A stretch of DNA of 64,000 bases from Chloroflexota bacterium (GTDB lineage: Bacteria; Chloroflexota; Limnocylindria; Limnocylindrales; CSP1-4). Numbering within the stretch: the stretch's first letter is position 1; the number at the start of each line of letters is the position of its first letter. Location of the stretch: positions 1 to 64,000 of the forward strand of contig JADMIG010000013.1 of assembly GCA_015478725.1 (NCBI GenBank), written 5' to 3'. Below the pieces are notes generated by a model. It was not told the DNA's origin and did no database searches. It saw only the letters and a list, made by a program, of their open reading frames with translations. Both the position numbers and the translations under genes were made by a program. This document shows, one piece after another, positions 25,771 through 34,006 of the stretch.

Positions 25771-27903
25771 TCAGGCGTCGCGCACCGCCGGCACGAGCAA
25801 ACCGGCGAGCCCGGCGAGCATCGTCGTCAACCCGAAGACCCCGAGGACGGGGGCCGGACCGAACTGCAGGGCGAGGATCCCGGCCACCGCCATGGCGATC
25901 GTCTGCGAGCCGAAGACGAGCGAAAACCGGAAACCCACGACTCGACCGATGAGGTCCGGCGGCGTCCGCTCCTGGAACAGCGTCTGGCTCGGGATGATGA
26001 AGATCATGTTCGCGACGCCCTGGCCCACCATGAGGCCGATCGCGATCGGCAGCTGCCCCGCGATCGCGAGGGCCGCGATCGAGATTCCCCAGGCCGTGTA
26101 GCCCACGATCACCATCCTACCCTTCGCGAGACGTGCCCCGATGAGCCCCACCGCGAAACCACCAATGAGGTTGCCGACGCCGATCGCCGTCTCGAGGAAG
26201 GCGTAGGCGGCCGTCGCCTCGATCGGACCGCGCTGGATCGCCTCCGCGGCGTAGACCGGGGTGATCGCGAGGAGAACCCCGAGCGTGAACTGGCCGGCCG
26301 CTCCCTGGAGCGTGTTCGCGAGAAGGACCGTCTCGTTGCGGAGGAAGCTCCAGCCTTCACGGAACTCGGCGAAGAACCCCGCCTTCGGTGCCGCGGCGAG
26401 ATCCGTCCCGCCCGTGCTCCGACGCATCGCCGGCACGGCCATCGTCGCGATGAGAAGCGCCGAGGCGACGTACGTCCCGGCATCGATCCAGAACGCGAGC
26501 GGGAGCGCCGATCCGAGGAACGCGACGAAGAGTCCGGCGAGCGGGTAGCCAACGATGTCCGCCATCGTGTCGCCGAGCCACGTCGCCGAGTTCGCCGTGA
26601 GGAGCTCGTCCTGCTGCACGATGCGGGGGATGATCGCCGTCCGTGCCGGTCGGAAGAAGAGCGACACGGACGTCACGAGGAAGACGAGCGGGTAGGCGAG
26701 CCAGACGTTCGTCACCGCGGCGATCGGGATGAGCAGGACGATCGAGCCGCGGAGCAGATCGCTGACGACCATGATCTCCTGGTGGTCCCAGCGGTCCACG
26801 AATGTACCCGCGATCGGCCCGAGGATCAGGTTCGGCAGCGAGGCGGAGAGGAACACGAGCGCAACCGCGAGTGGCGAGTCCGTGGCTCGAAAGACGAGGA
26901 ACGCAAGGGCGATCTGGTGGACCCGGTCTCCGAACAGGCTGATGAGCTGACCCACCCAGAGCGCCGAGAACGAGCCGTTGAGGGCGAGCCGGATGTACGG
27001 GTGCCGGGGGCGGCGGACGGCGATGCCGGGAGCGGCGATCCAGGGACCGGTCACCGCGGCGGCGGCGGCGGTGGTGGCGGTGGCGGCGCGAGGCGTGGCG
27101 GTCCGTGCCGGCCGTCGTTCCGCGCCGGGCAGTAGGGCGAGCGCCGGCGAGGAAAGACCGGCCCCCGCGCTTCCGAAGACGAGCGGGCGTTCGAGCATCG
27201 ACGCCTCGGCGAGGCCGGCGGCGAGTCCCGTCTCGGCGCGGATGCCCTGACCTCGGATCGCCGCGTCCACCGTCCGCGGGATGCGGGCCGTCCCGGCGAG
27301 ACCGGTGAGCGGACCGGGCGCCCTGGCCGGTGCGCCGCCCAGATCGTCGAGCGACGAACGCATGACACTAGCGAACGCGAAGAACGCGAGCCCACCGGCC
27401 AGGAACAGGTCGCCGACGGAGGCGACGTTCTGGATGATCGGGAGTGGGATCGGGATGACGTCCCCGAGGGGACCGCCATGGAGGAGGAACGACGCGTCGA
27501 GCGGGGTGGACAGGATCGCGTGGAACCCCGACTGCACGTCGGCCACCGTGAAGCCGGCGGCGGCGAGGCTCGGCGCCCAGACGGGCATGTAGCCGTTGTT
27601 GAGGATGATCGGGACGAGGTTCATCCCGATGCCGACGAACGCGATGACGAAACCCGGCTCGCGCCGGTTCGCCCAGCAGCCGAGGAGGAGGAGGCCGAAC
27701 GCGAGGGTGAAGAGCGGCAGCCGGAACGTCGCGAACGCTCCGATGCTCGCGTGGAGCCCCGCCTCCGTCCCGAATCGCACGATCGCGCCGAGGACGAGGA
27801 CCGCGAGCCAGCGAAGCCGTCGAGTGTTGGCGACGAGGTCGCCCAGGTTGCCGCCGAGCAGGAACCCGGCGAGGAGGCCGAGGGCGACGCTCCCGAGCAG
27901 CAC
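25771..27903 (-). CDS. Fusion of a DUF5317-like membrane domain to an MFS transporter
   Basis: 710 aa. Residues 1-185 form a five-helix domain with GIGMNLVPIILNNGYMPVWA and GDVIPIPLP, matching DUF5317 as I know it. An Ala/Pro/Gly-rich linker of about 120 residues follows. Residues 310-710 are a 12-helix major facilitator (FSALWVGQLISLFGDRVHQI, then LPNLILGPIAGTFVDRWDHQ), of the MFS_3 exporter type. The GTG start lies three bases after the HD-GYP stop, so it is in that operon. Fusion of the two is unusual; a c-di-GMP-linked export or signal-transport role is only a guess. Confidence 0.8.
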   Translation of the reverse strand: MLLGSVALGLLAGFLLGGNLGDLVANTRRLRWLAVLVLGAIVRFGTEAGLHASIGAFATFRLPLFTLAFGLLLLGCWANRREPGFVIAFVGIGMNLVPIILNNGYMPVWAPSLAAAGFTVADVQSGFHAILSTPLDASFLLHGGPLGDVIPIPLPIIQNVASVGDLFLAGGLAFFAFASVMRSSLDDLGGAPARAPGPLTGLAGTARIPRTVDAAIRGQGIRAETGLAAGLAEASMLERPLVFGSAGAGLSSPALALLPGAERRPARTATPRAATATTAAAAAVTGPWIAAPGIAVRRPRHPYIRLALNGSFSALWVGQLISLFGDRVHQIALAFLVFRATDSPLAVALVFLSASLPNLILGPIAGTFVDRWDHQEIMVVSDLLRGSIVLLIPIAAVTNVWLAYPLVFLVTSVSLFFRPARTAIIPRIVQQDELLTANSATWLGDTMADIVGYPLAGLFVAFLGSALPLAFWIDAGTYVASALLIATMAVPAMRRSTGGTDLAAAPKAGFFAEFREGWSFLRNETVLLANTLQGAAGQFTLGVLLAITPVYAAEAIQRGPIEATAAYAFLETAIGVGNLIGGFAVGLIGARLAKGRMVIVGYTAWGISIAALAIAGQLPIAIGLMVGQGVANMIFIIPSQTLFQERTPPDLIGRVVGFRFSLVFGSQTIAMAVAGILALQFGPAPVLGVFGLTTMLAGLAGLLVPAVRDA

Positions 27904-27906
27904 CCG

Positions 27907-29319
27907 CTAGTTGATGTCGGAGACTCGGCCCGCCGAGTGTGGGGCGCTCGCGTCCGGTCGAGCCGACGCCTGCGCCATGCGACCGGCCGCCTGGGCGAGG
28001 AGCGGGATCGGCCGCGGCTCGACCGTCCGACCCGGATCGACGATGCCATCGACCCATGGCGTGCGGACGAACGCATCCACGACGACCGGATCGAACTGCA
28101 CCCCGGCGAACCGCCGCAGCTCCGAGAGCGCCTGCTCTGCCGTCAGCGGGGTCATGCGATACGGGCGCTTGGCCGTCATCGCCTCGAACGCATCCGCGAC
28201 GTGGAGCACCCGTGCCAGCTTCGGGATCTCGTCGCCGATGAGGCGGTCCGGATAGCCCGAGCCGTTGTACCACTCGTGGTGGTGCCGGATGATCGGCAAC
28301 TCCGGCGCCAGGCGCAGGACGGGCGAGATGATCTGCGCCCCGAGCTCCGGGTGGGCGTTCATCTTCATCCGCTCATCGCGCGTGAGCTTCTCCTGCTTGA
28401 GGAGGATCTCGTCACGCACCCCGATCTTGCCGATGTCGTGGAGGAGGCCGCCCCACTCGAGTGCCTCCATCTCCGCCTCGTTGCATTTCATCGTCCGTCC
28501 GATGTCGGTCGCGATGAGCATCACCCGCTGGGAATGGTTCGCCGTGAATGGATCGCGCTTGTCCACGGCATTGGCCAGGCTCTGGATGGTCTGCGTGAAC
28601 ATCTCCCGCATCTCCACGAACCGGTGATAGGCGACGCGCGTGGTGTACAAGGGGAGCGCGAATAGGAGGGTGGCCCACCACACGACGAGGTAAACCTGCG
28701 CCATGAGCCACGCCAGCGGGGCGAGGGCCAGAGCGCTGAGTGTGATTCCTCGGAAGTCGCCGATGAAGATGTCACGTGGACTCTTGCCCGTGCGCAAGGC
28801 AACCAATGAGGAGGCAAGCGTGACATTTCCGACAAAGTAGACGCCGGCGCCCACGAGCATGCTCACGAAGTCGAGACCGAGATCGTGGGAGCCACCGAGA
28901 ATAGCCACACGGACAATCCCGCCGAGAATCGCGGGCAGGACAATTCCGGCGTGGTTCGCCAAGGTTCCGTACCAGGGTATCTGCCCGCGGAGTTCGCGCA
29001 TCTCCGTAGTGCCAATCGCGGCAACCCACCCGGCCACGACTGGTCCACCAAGAACCATCGCCCCCAAGATCGGGGCGGTCGACACACCGAGCTGGGTGCC
29101 CTGAGGCAATTGGACGGGCGATGCCGACGCCAAAATCGTCATCACGGCCCAGAAACCGATACCAGTGATCAGCTCAGTTGTCGAAGGCGGGAGGCCGTCA
29201 GGCGATCCGATCCTGAGAGCGACCCCAGCGCCGACAGGGAAAATCAGAGTCGTGGCTACCAGCGCCCCCGCGCTAATGACCACGACTCCGACAAGATAGA
29301 ACTTCAGCGACTTAGACAC
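27907..29319 (-). CDS. Membrane HD-GYP phosphodiesterase-type sensor
   Basis: 470 aa. Six or seven transmembrane helices occupy residues 5-225 and form an uncharacterised sensor. The HD-GYP domain follows: HD at 294-295 (LLHDIGKIG), HHHEWYNGSGYPD at 346-358, giving the GYP signature that marks c-di-GMP or c-GAMP phosphodiesterases. The GTG start has GAGGAG close upstream. It is preceded by three tiny ORFs on the same strand and followed by the DUF5317-MFS gene. The sensor might detect a peptide or lipid, which is inference. Confidence 0.88.
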   Translation of the reverse strand: MSKSLKFYLVGVVVISAGALVATTLIFPVGAGVALRIGSPDGLPPSTTELITGIGFWAVMTILASASPVQLPQGTQLGVSTAPILGAMVLGGPVVAGWVAAIGTTEMRELRGQIPWYGTLANHAGIVLPAILGGIVRVAILGGSHDLGLDFVSMLVGAGVYFVGNVTLASSLVALRTGKSPRDIFIGDFRGITLSALALAPLAWLMAQVYLVVWWATLLFALPLYTTRVAYHRFVEMREMFTQTIQSLANAVDKRDPFTANHSQRVMLIATDIGRTMKCNEAEMEALEWGGLLHDIGKIGVRDEILLKQEKLTRDERMKMNAHPELGAQIISPVLRLAPELPIIRHHHEWYNGSGYPDRLIGDEIPKLARVLHVADAFEAMTAKRPYRMTPLTAEQALSELRRFAGVQFDPVVVDAFVRTPWVDGIVDPGRTVEPRPIPLLAQAAGRMAQASARPDASAPHSAGRVSDIN

Positions 29320-29389
29320 CGGCTCCTCGAAACTGATTGCGCACAGACTTTACGCCCTGCGAACCAGAATCTGGAATGGTCCTCTAGTC

Positions 29390-29479
29390 CTAGAAGCCCT
29401 TGAGTGACGCTCCGCCAGCAATCGCCGTAAGGGCGATCGCTCCGAGCGTCGCTGTCAGCCTAACGATGAAGGCTTTCAT
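29390..29479 (-). CDS. 29-residue hydrophobic peptide ending SLKGF
   Basis: The ATG at 29477-29479 has AGAGGG about ten bases upstream. The peptide starts MKAFIVRL, has a hydrophobic helix (TATLGAIALTAIA), then GGASLKGF and a stop. It looks like a signal peptide followed by a tiny tail, the layout of a secreted peptide precursor. It shares the C-terminal Lys-Gly-aromatic ending with the decapeptide ORF just upstream. It lies 70 bases before the HD-GYP gene on the same strand. Coding status rests on start, ribosome site and composition alone. Confidence 0.5.
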   Translation of the reverse strand: MKAFIVRLTATLGAIALTAIAGGASLKGF

Positions 29480-29498
29480 CGACGCATGCCCTCTTTGG

Positions 29499-29531
29499 TT
29501 ACCAGCCCTTGGCTGCAGACTCTGCGTTCAC
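29499..29531 (-). CDS. Possible decapeptide ORF MNAESAAKGW
   Basis: GTG at 29529-29531 has a perfect AGGAGG (29539-29544) seven bases upstream, one of the best ribosome sites in the window. The frame stops after ten codons, ending KGW. It lies 19 bases before the 29-residue ORF. It could be a leader peptide controlling the next gene, or a small signal. It is very short, so confidence is low. Confidence 0.4.
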   Translation of the reverse strand: MNAESAAKGW

Positions 29532-29572
29532 GCTCGTTCCTCCTCGCGGCCTCCGTGCCATAGCGACACGAA

Positions 29573-29601
29573 AACCGACCTGACTTGTGGGTCGGTCGGT
29601 T
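29573..29601 (-). terminator. Hairpin between leader ORF and peptide ORFs
   Basis: On the minus strand AACCGACC pairs perfectly with GGTCGGTT across a 13-base loop, and the second arm runs into TTTT. It lies three bases after the stop of the 22-codon leader ORF. It may be a weak terminator or an attenuator that responds to leader translation. Confidence 0.45.
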
Positions 29602-29604
29602 GCA

Positions 29605-29673
29605 CTACTCGCTCCGCTCCACCCTAAGTGCCCATTTCAGGTGGTGCATCGGCGCGTCCGAGCGTCTTGACAT
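29605..29673 (-). CDS. Possible 22-residue leader peptide
   Basis: ATG 29671-29673 follows AGGAGGG by two bases, and a six-pair hairpin with a TGAA loop sits just upstream. The peptide starts MSRRSDAPMHHLKW and is rich in Arg, His and Glu. It is the first ORF after the promoter and ends right before the hairpin at 29573-29601, the geometry of translational attenuation. The tight start spacing lowers confidence. Confidence 0.35.
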   Translation of the reverse strand: MSRRSDAPMHHLKWALRVERSE

Positions 29674-29708
29674 TCCCTCCTAGTACTTCAGTACCAGGAA
29701 GTGGCCGG

Positions 29709-29738
29709 ACTATAGGGACCCTGAACTGCCCCGGTCAA
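29709..29738 (-). promoter_or_regulatory. Promoter of the small-peptide/HD-GYP operon
   Basis: TTGACC (29733-29738) and TATAGT (29709-29714) are 18 bases apart on the minus strand, the best sigma70-type promoter in this stretch. Transcription would start near 29702 and give a leader of about 220 bases before the 29-residue ORF. The 29739-29776 stretch up to the regulator stop holds nothing else. Confidence 0.6.
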
Positions 29739-29776
29739 TACGTCAGGTTACCTATCCACACCTAGGTGAGAGGAAT

Positions 29777-32700
29777 TCACGCGCCATCCTCTTCGTTGAA
29801 TGAGACGTAGTGAGAGTGCTGCTCGGAGGCCGCCGCGTGGGATCCCGCGGTCCGATAGATCCTCAGCAGGACGCCTTCGATCGGCTCGGCGTCCGGATCC
29901 ACGGCAAGGGCTCGCCTGGCGATGACAGCAGCCCGATCGAAGTGGCCAGCTTCTGTATCGGCTCGAATCGCTTGCTCTACCACGTCGAGATAGGCCGCGT
30001 GGAGCGTCTGTCGAAATGGTGCTGACCAATCCTCGTATTCAAAGTCCATCGCAAACTGATCGACGTACGCGAGGCTCAACCGATCGACGACTTCTGGGCT
30101 CAGGCCCGACCGTGCTTCCTCGATGAGAGCGAGGCACGCCGCACTCTGGCTGGTCACGAGGGTCCGATCTAGCCGAACGATCTCACCGTCGTGGTACACG
30201 TAGTTGGGTGACTCGTCTTCCTTGTAACGGGGATCAAAGACGCGGCGGAGGAAGTAGACGGTCTGATTGAGTGAGTTCACTGCGATGGAGGGATCGAGAC
30301 TAGGCCAAAGAGCCTCGAGGACCTGGTCGCGAGTCGACGCGAAGCCGGACTTGGTCAGCAGAAAGCAGACCAGGGAGAGAACCTTTCGACGAACGCTCGG
30401 GCTGTCAATCTCCCGGTCGTGGACGCGTATCACCACGCGCCCGAGATCGCTTATCCGTGCCTGCGGTGCGAGCCGTTGGGCGAGGCCTCGACCCAAGGAC
30501 GATCCGCCACGGTGGGCTTTGGAGTATCGCCGCAGGGGCCGGACGTCGCGGGCATCCCCAACGACATCCAACAGCGCGGCAGCGCCGCGAGCCGCCGGCT
30601 CCTCAGTCTCCAAAGCCCGACGGAGTGCCGGTCGCCACCGCTCGGGTCGAAATGCTGCTTCTGATTGAACGCGCTCTGCAGCGAGGACCGACAAGTCGTC
30701 AAGTCGCCTGACGACCGCCTCAGCACAGATGGAGAGGTACGCAGATTCACCCGGTCGCAGGCGCTCGACCCAACCATTCAGCGCTGCTGGATCGAACTCG
30801 AAACACGCCGACAGGATCTCGGCGCACTTGAGCCAATGGATGGCATGCTGTGCTTGGAGTATCTGTCGCCCCGAGACCAAATGAGTTGAAGGATCTCGGC
30901 CGGCCTTGGCTTCCAGGCGCGCGAGCGCGAGATGCCAGCGCCCCACGTAGGCTGAGATGCCACGTCGACGTGCCGGATCGACGTTCAGCAGAGCCGCAGT
31001 CGTCCACGCCACCTCCTCCGGCGAATCCGCTATCACGGCCCAAACGAGGTGTGCGTAGTCGTCTTCCTGTGAAGCGCCCTTCGGGAGCCTTTCGATCTCC
31101 TGAAGCAATGCGCGCGCGTGGACCGGACTTCCGTACAGGGCTTCGAGTTCGGCGCACTCGATCGCGACCATCCGTTGATCCGGACCCCCCGAGGAGATGG
31201 CAGTCTGGAGTTCCGCCATACCCTCCTCCGTTCGGCCGAGGTGATGCAAGGCCCACGCGCGCACGGCGTGGACTGATGGGATCTCCGACCCCGAGGATGT
31301 ACTGGCGAGCAGCCTCAGAGCGTGGTCGGCATGCTCGAGCGCCTCCTCCGCAGAACCTCGAGCCTGCAGGTTGCAGGCGAGGTTCAGATGAGAGATGCCT
31401 TCGTAGTGAGCATGGCCGCGGCGATGTTGTTCGACGAGCGCCCTCTCGAGTAGGCCGGCGGACGTGACGAGGCTGCCATCGACCGATTCCGCGCTTACGA
31501 CAAGGATGCCATTCGCGATGTCATCGAGTTCCGGAGCAGGCGTCAGCCGCAAGAGGTCTGAAGCGTGCAGCACTGCTGACTCAATTTCCCCAAGCGAATA
31601 CAGAACGCTCGAGAGGTTCGCGAGGGCGAAGTGCGAGATCGGGTTGCCGAGGTCGGGCGGGAAGGCGTCGACAGCGGATTCGGCACGAGCGAGGGCGCGA
31701 TCGAAGTCGCCGTTGTAGAGGTCGCGGCGTGAGAGGAAGAGGCCGAAGGTCGGATCGGCGCCGAGTTCAGGGTAACGATCCACGTACGACTCGGCCAGGG
31801 CGAAGCCGCCGCCGCCCATGATGTCGCCGATCGCCGCGACGAGGACTCGATGGAGGTCCTCGAGATCGCCGGCCGCGGCGAAATGGTGCGCCGCGAGCTT
31901 CCAGTCGCTGCGCTCGCCGTGGCGCGCGACACTCCGGTGGAGCGCTGCGATGCCCTCCGCTCCGATCTCGCGACGAAGGCGCTCCTCGAGGAATTCCCGG
32001 ACCAGCGGGTGATAGCGCGCCGGGAGGGAATCTTCAGCCCGGGGAAGCAGCCCGACGCGAGCCGCCTCGTCGATCGCCGTCGAGGCGATCTCCGGGACGA
32101 CGCTTGCCGCATGCGCCGCGGTCGGGATGGCAAGGTCCGTCAGGATCGCTGTCCGCATGAGGAACGACTGCATCGCCGGGTCCAGGTCGCCCACGATCTC
32201 CTCGGCGAGATAGTCGTGCAGCGAGCCACGGGCTCCGCTCAGGGCCCGGATGAACGCGCGGGTCTCCGCCATCGATCGTTCCCGGAGTGCCGCCTGGACG
32301 AGCCGGAGGGAGGCGGCCCATCCCTGTGTCCGGGCGTCGAGGTCAGAGAGGACATCGGCGTCGAGCGGTCGCCCATACGTCTCGCGGAACAGGCGCTCGG
32401 TCTCGGCCGGCTCGAATCGGAGATCCTCCCGGGTCAGCTCGACGACCTCCCCCAGCGTGCGCAACCGGGCGGTCGGCAGGCTCGGCTGATGCCGGCTGGC
32501 GATGACGACGGCGAGTCGCTCCGGCGCGCGCGTCACGATCTCGCGGACGATCGCCTGGATGTCCGCGACCGATTCGACGGCGTGGTAATCGTCGAGGATG
32601 AGCGCCGACCCGTGGTCCGCGAGCCGGGCCAGCTCGCGGATGAACGTGGCCACGATCGTCATCATCGGTGCGCCGCCCGTCCCAAGCTCGCCGAGGAGGG

Positions 32701-33196
32701 ACCACGTGGACGGCGCGAATCCGGGATCCGTGACGCGACCCGCGGCAACGAGGTGGTTGAGGAAGGTCACCCAGTCGCGATCCGTCTCGTCGAGCCGGTA
32801 CCAGAGCGTCCGGATCCGGGTGCGGCGAGAGAAGTCTGCGAGGAGCGTCGTCTTGCCATAACCCGCCTCCGCCGTGACGAGGACGAGCCGATGGTGGATC
32901 TTCGCGTCGAGCCAATCGAGGAGCCGGTCGCGGGTCAGGGTCTCGTCCCGCAGGGCCGGGCTCCGAACCTTGGACAGGTCGATGGGGAAGCTGTTCACGT
33001 CGCTGTTCCCCGGGACGTGGATCGGCGCCGCGCTCGCCGGACGACCCGGACCGACCGCGATCGGTGGGCGTGCCGTGGCCCTGGGCTGGACTGCGGCGGT
33101 CGCGGGGTCGGGCGCGGCGAACGATACGGACCGGCCGACGCGGCTGTCAACGCTGGAGACCACGGGGCGACGATCTCGGAGCACCATGCGGCGCAT
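29777..33196 (-). CDS. Giant STAND ATPase-TPR-BTAD transcription regulator
   Basis: 1139 aa. A MalT-like NTPase module starts near residue 75 (LSKVRSPALRDETLTRDRLL), with Walker A EAGYGKTTLL at 110-119 and ALILDDYHAV as Walker B. A winged-helix arm follows, then several hundred residues of TPR-type helices. The C-terminus carries an OmpR-like winged helix and a BTAD domain (FLLTKSGFASTRDQVLEALW, then VDQFAMDFEYEDWSAPFRQT), replacing the LuxR helix-turn-helix of true MalT. Such regulators bind a ligand or peptide through TPRs and activate nearby genes. The small-peptide/HD-GYP operon directly downstream is the natural candidate target. The first 60 residues are low complexity and the true start may be internal. 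Confidence 0.85.
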   Translation of the reverse strand: MRRMVLRDRRPVVSSVDSRVGRSVSFAAPDPATAAVQPRATARPPIAVGPGRPASAAPIHVPGNSDVNSFPIDLSKVRSPALRDETLTRDRLLDWLDAKIHHRLVLVTAEAGYGKTTLLADFSRRTRIRTLWYRLDETDRDWVTFLNHLVAAGRVTDPGFAPSTWSLLGELGTGGAPMMTIVATFIRELARLADHGSALILDDYHAVESVADIQAIVREIVTRAPERLAVVIASRHQPSLPTARLRTLGEVVELTREDLRFEPAETERLFRETYGRPLDADVLSDLDARTQGWAASLRLVQAALRERSMAETRAFIRALSGARGSLHDYLAEEIVGDLDPAMQSFLMRTAILTDLAIPTAAHAASVVPEIASTAIDEAARVGLLPRAEDSLPARYHPLVREFLEERLRREIGAEGIAALHRSVARHGERSDWKLAAHHFAAAGDLEDLHRVLVAAIGDIMGGGGFALAESYVDRYPELGADPTFGLFLSRRDLYNGDFDRALARAESAVDAFPPDLGNPISHFALANLSSVLYSLGEIESAVLHASDLLRLTPAPELDDIANGILVVSAESVDGSLVTSAGLLERALVEQHRRGHAHYEGISHLNLACNLQARGSAEEALEHADHALRLLASTSSGSEIPSVHAVRAWALHHLGRTEEGMAELQTAISSGGPDQRMVAIECAELEALYGSPVHARALLQEIERLPKGASQEDDYAHLVWAVIADSPEEVAWTTAALLNVDPARRRGISAYVGRWHLALARLEAKAGRDPSTHLVSGRQILQAQHAIHWLKCAEILSACFEFDPAALNGWVERLRPGESAYLSICAEAVVRRLDDLSVLAAERVQSEAAFRPERWRPALRRALETEEPAARGAAALLDVVGDARDVRPLRRYSKAHRGGSSLGRGLAQRLAPQARISDLGRVVIRVHDREIDSPSVRRKVLSLVCFLLTKSGFASTRDQVLEALWPSLDPSIAVNSLNQTVYFLRRVFDPRYKEDESPNYVYHDGEIVRLDRTLVTSQSAACLALIEEARSGLSPEVVDRLSLAYVDQFAMDFEYEDWSAPFRQTLHAAYLDVVEQAIRADTEAGHFDRAAVIARRALAVDPDAEPIEGVLLRIYRTAGSHAAASEQHSHYVSFNEEDGA

Positions 33197-33274
33197 CGTG
33201 GCGCCGCATGCTCACCTGCCGATTAGCTGCGCGCCATCGGGCTCGGAGGTCACTCGGGCGGCTCGCGGACCGGT

Positions 33275-33478
33275 TCAGCCCTCGTATTCGAAGCCGATCT
33301 TCAGCTCGACCCGGTACTCGACGATCTCGCCGTCCTCGACGATCGCGGTGGACTTCACGACCTCCACCGTCCTGATGTTGCGGACGGTCCGCGAGGCGGT
33401 CGCGACGGCCTGGCGCGCTGCGTCGCTCCACGAACGTGGGCTGGTCCCGACCATCTCCCGGATGATGATGATGCCCAC
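33275..33478 (-). CDS. Dodecin, flavin-binding storage protein
   Basis: 67 aa, the normal dodecin length. The SWSDAARQAVATASRTVRNI helix contains the conserved Trp that stacks on flavin, followed by VEVVKSTAIVEDG and EYRVELKIGFEYEG, the last two strands. Twelve copies form a hollow shell that buffers flavins. The GTG start has AGGAGG eight bases upstream. The next gene upstream is a zinc-ribbon protein 25 bases away, possibly co-transcribed. Confidence 0.92.
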   Translation of the reverse strand: MGIIIIREMVGTSPRSWSDAARQAVATASRTVRNIRTVEVVKSTAIVEDGEIVEYRVELKIGFEYEG

Positions 33479-33503
33479 CGTGGAATCCTCCTTGGCCGCC
33501 CGA

Positions 33504-33815
33504 TCAGGCCGGAGTGGGGCTCGCCGCCACCCCCGCGGCGGCCCGCACCTTGTCGAAGCACGAGCTGCAGTAGACCGGACGGTCGTTGCGCGGTGCGAAG
33601 GGCACTGTCGCCTGGCCGCCGCACTCGCCGCAGATCGCAGTGTGATACTCGCGGGGCCCGGTCGTCATCCGGGCCTGTTTGGCGGCGGCCCGGCAGCCCG
33701 CGCAGCGCTGTGGGTCGTTCTGGAGACTCTTGCTCGCGAAGAACGCCTGCTCCCCCGCTGAAAAGACGAACTCCTCGCCGCAGTCACGACAGGTCAATAC
33801 GCGATCCTGATACAC
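33504..33815 (-). CDS. Small double zinc-ribbon protein
   Basis: 103 aa. Two zinc sites are visible: LTCRDCGEEFVFSAGEQAFF with CAGCR, and CGECGGQATVPF with YCSSC. The first half resembles the probable zinc-binding domain of CxxC proteins, the second a CxxCxxCC-type ribbon. GTG 33815 is chosen because the first ribbon begins directly after it and GGAGG lies ten bases upstream. Such proteins are small nucleic-acid or protein binding factors; no specific function is known. Confidence 0.75.
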   Translation of the reverse strand: MYQDRVLTCRDCGEEFVFSAGEQAFFASKSLQNDPQRCAGCRAAAKQARMTTGPREYHTAICGECGGQATVPFAPRNDRPVYCSSCFDKVRAAAGVAASPTPA

Positions 33816-34006
33816 CCTCTCGCCGACCTCCAACGCGCTGGACGCGGACGTCGATCGTCGGGCCCCTTCTCGACGACCGATCGAACATGGAGCGGAGGAT
33901 ACGCGCACCGTCAAGCGCATGGGAGGCCGGATTCTCGGCGATCTCCGGAGCGGATCGTGCGGAAATCGCAGATCGCGGCAGCTGGCGGGCACGGTACCGG
34001 GTCGAG

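Noticed and set aside
25000-27135. 711-codon plus-strand open frame with a glycine run
   Set aside because: It lies antisense to the DUF5317-MFS gene and the low-complexity membrane protein; composition is that of a shadow frame, and the glycine run mirrors an alanine-rich linker.
29480-29740. c-di-GMP riboswitch upstream of the HD-GYP gene
   Set aside because: I looked for GEMM-I/II core segments and found no match; hairpin and short ORFs explain the leader better.
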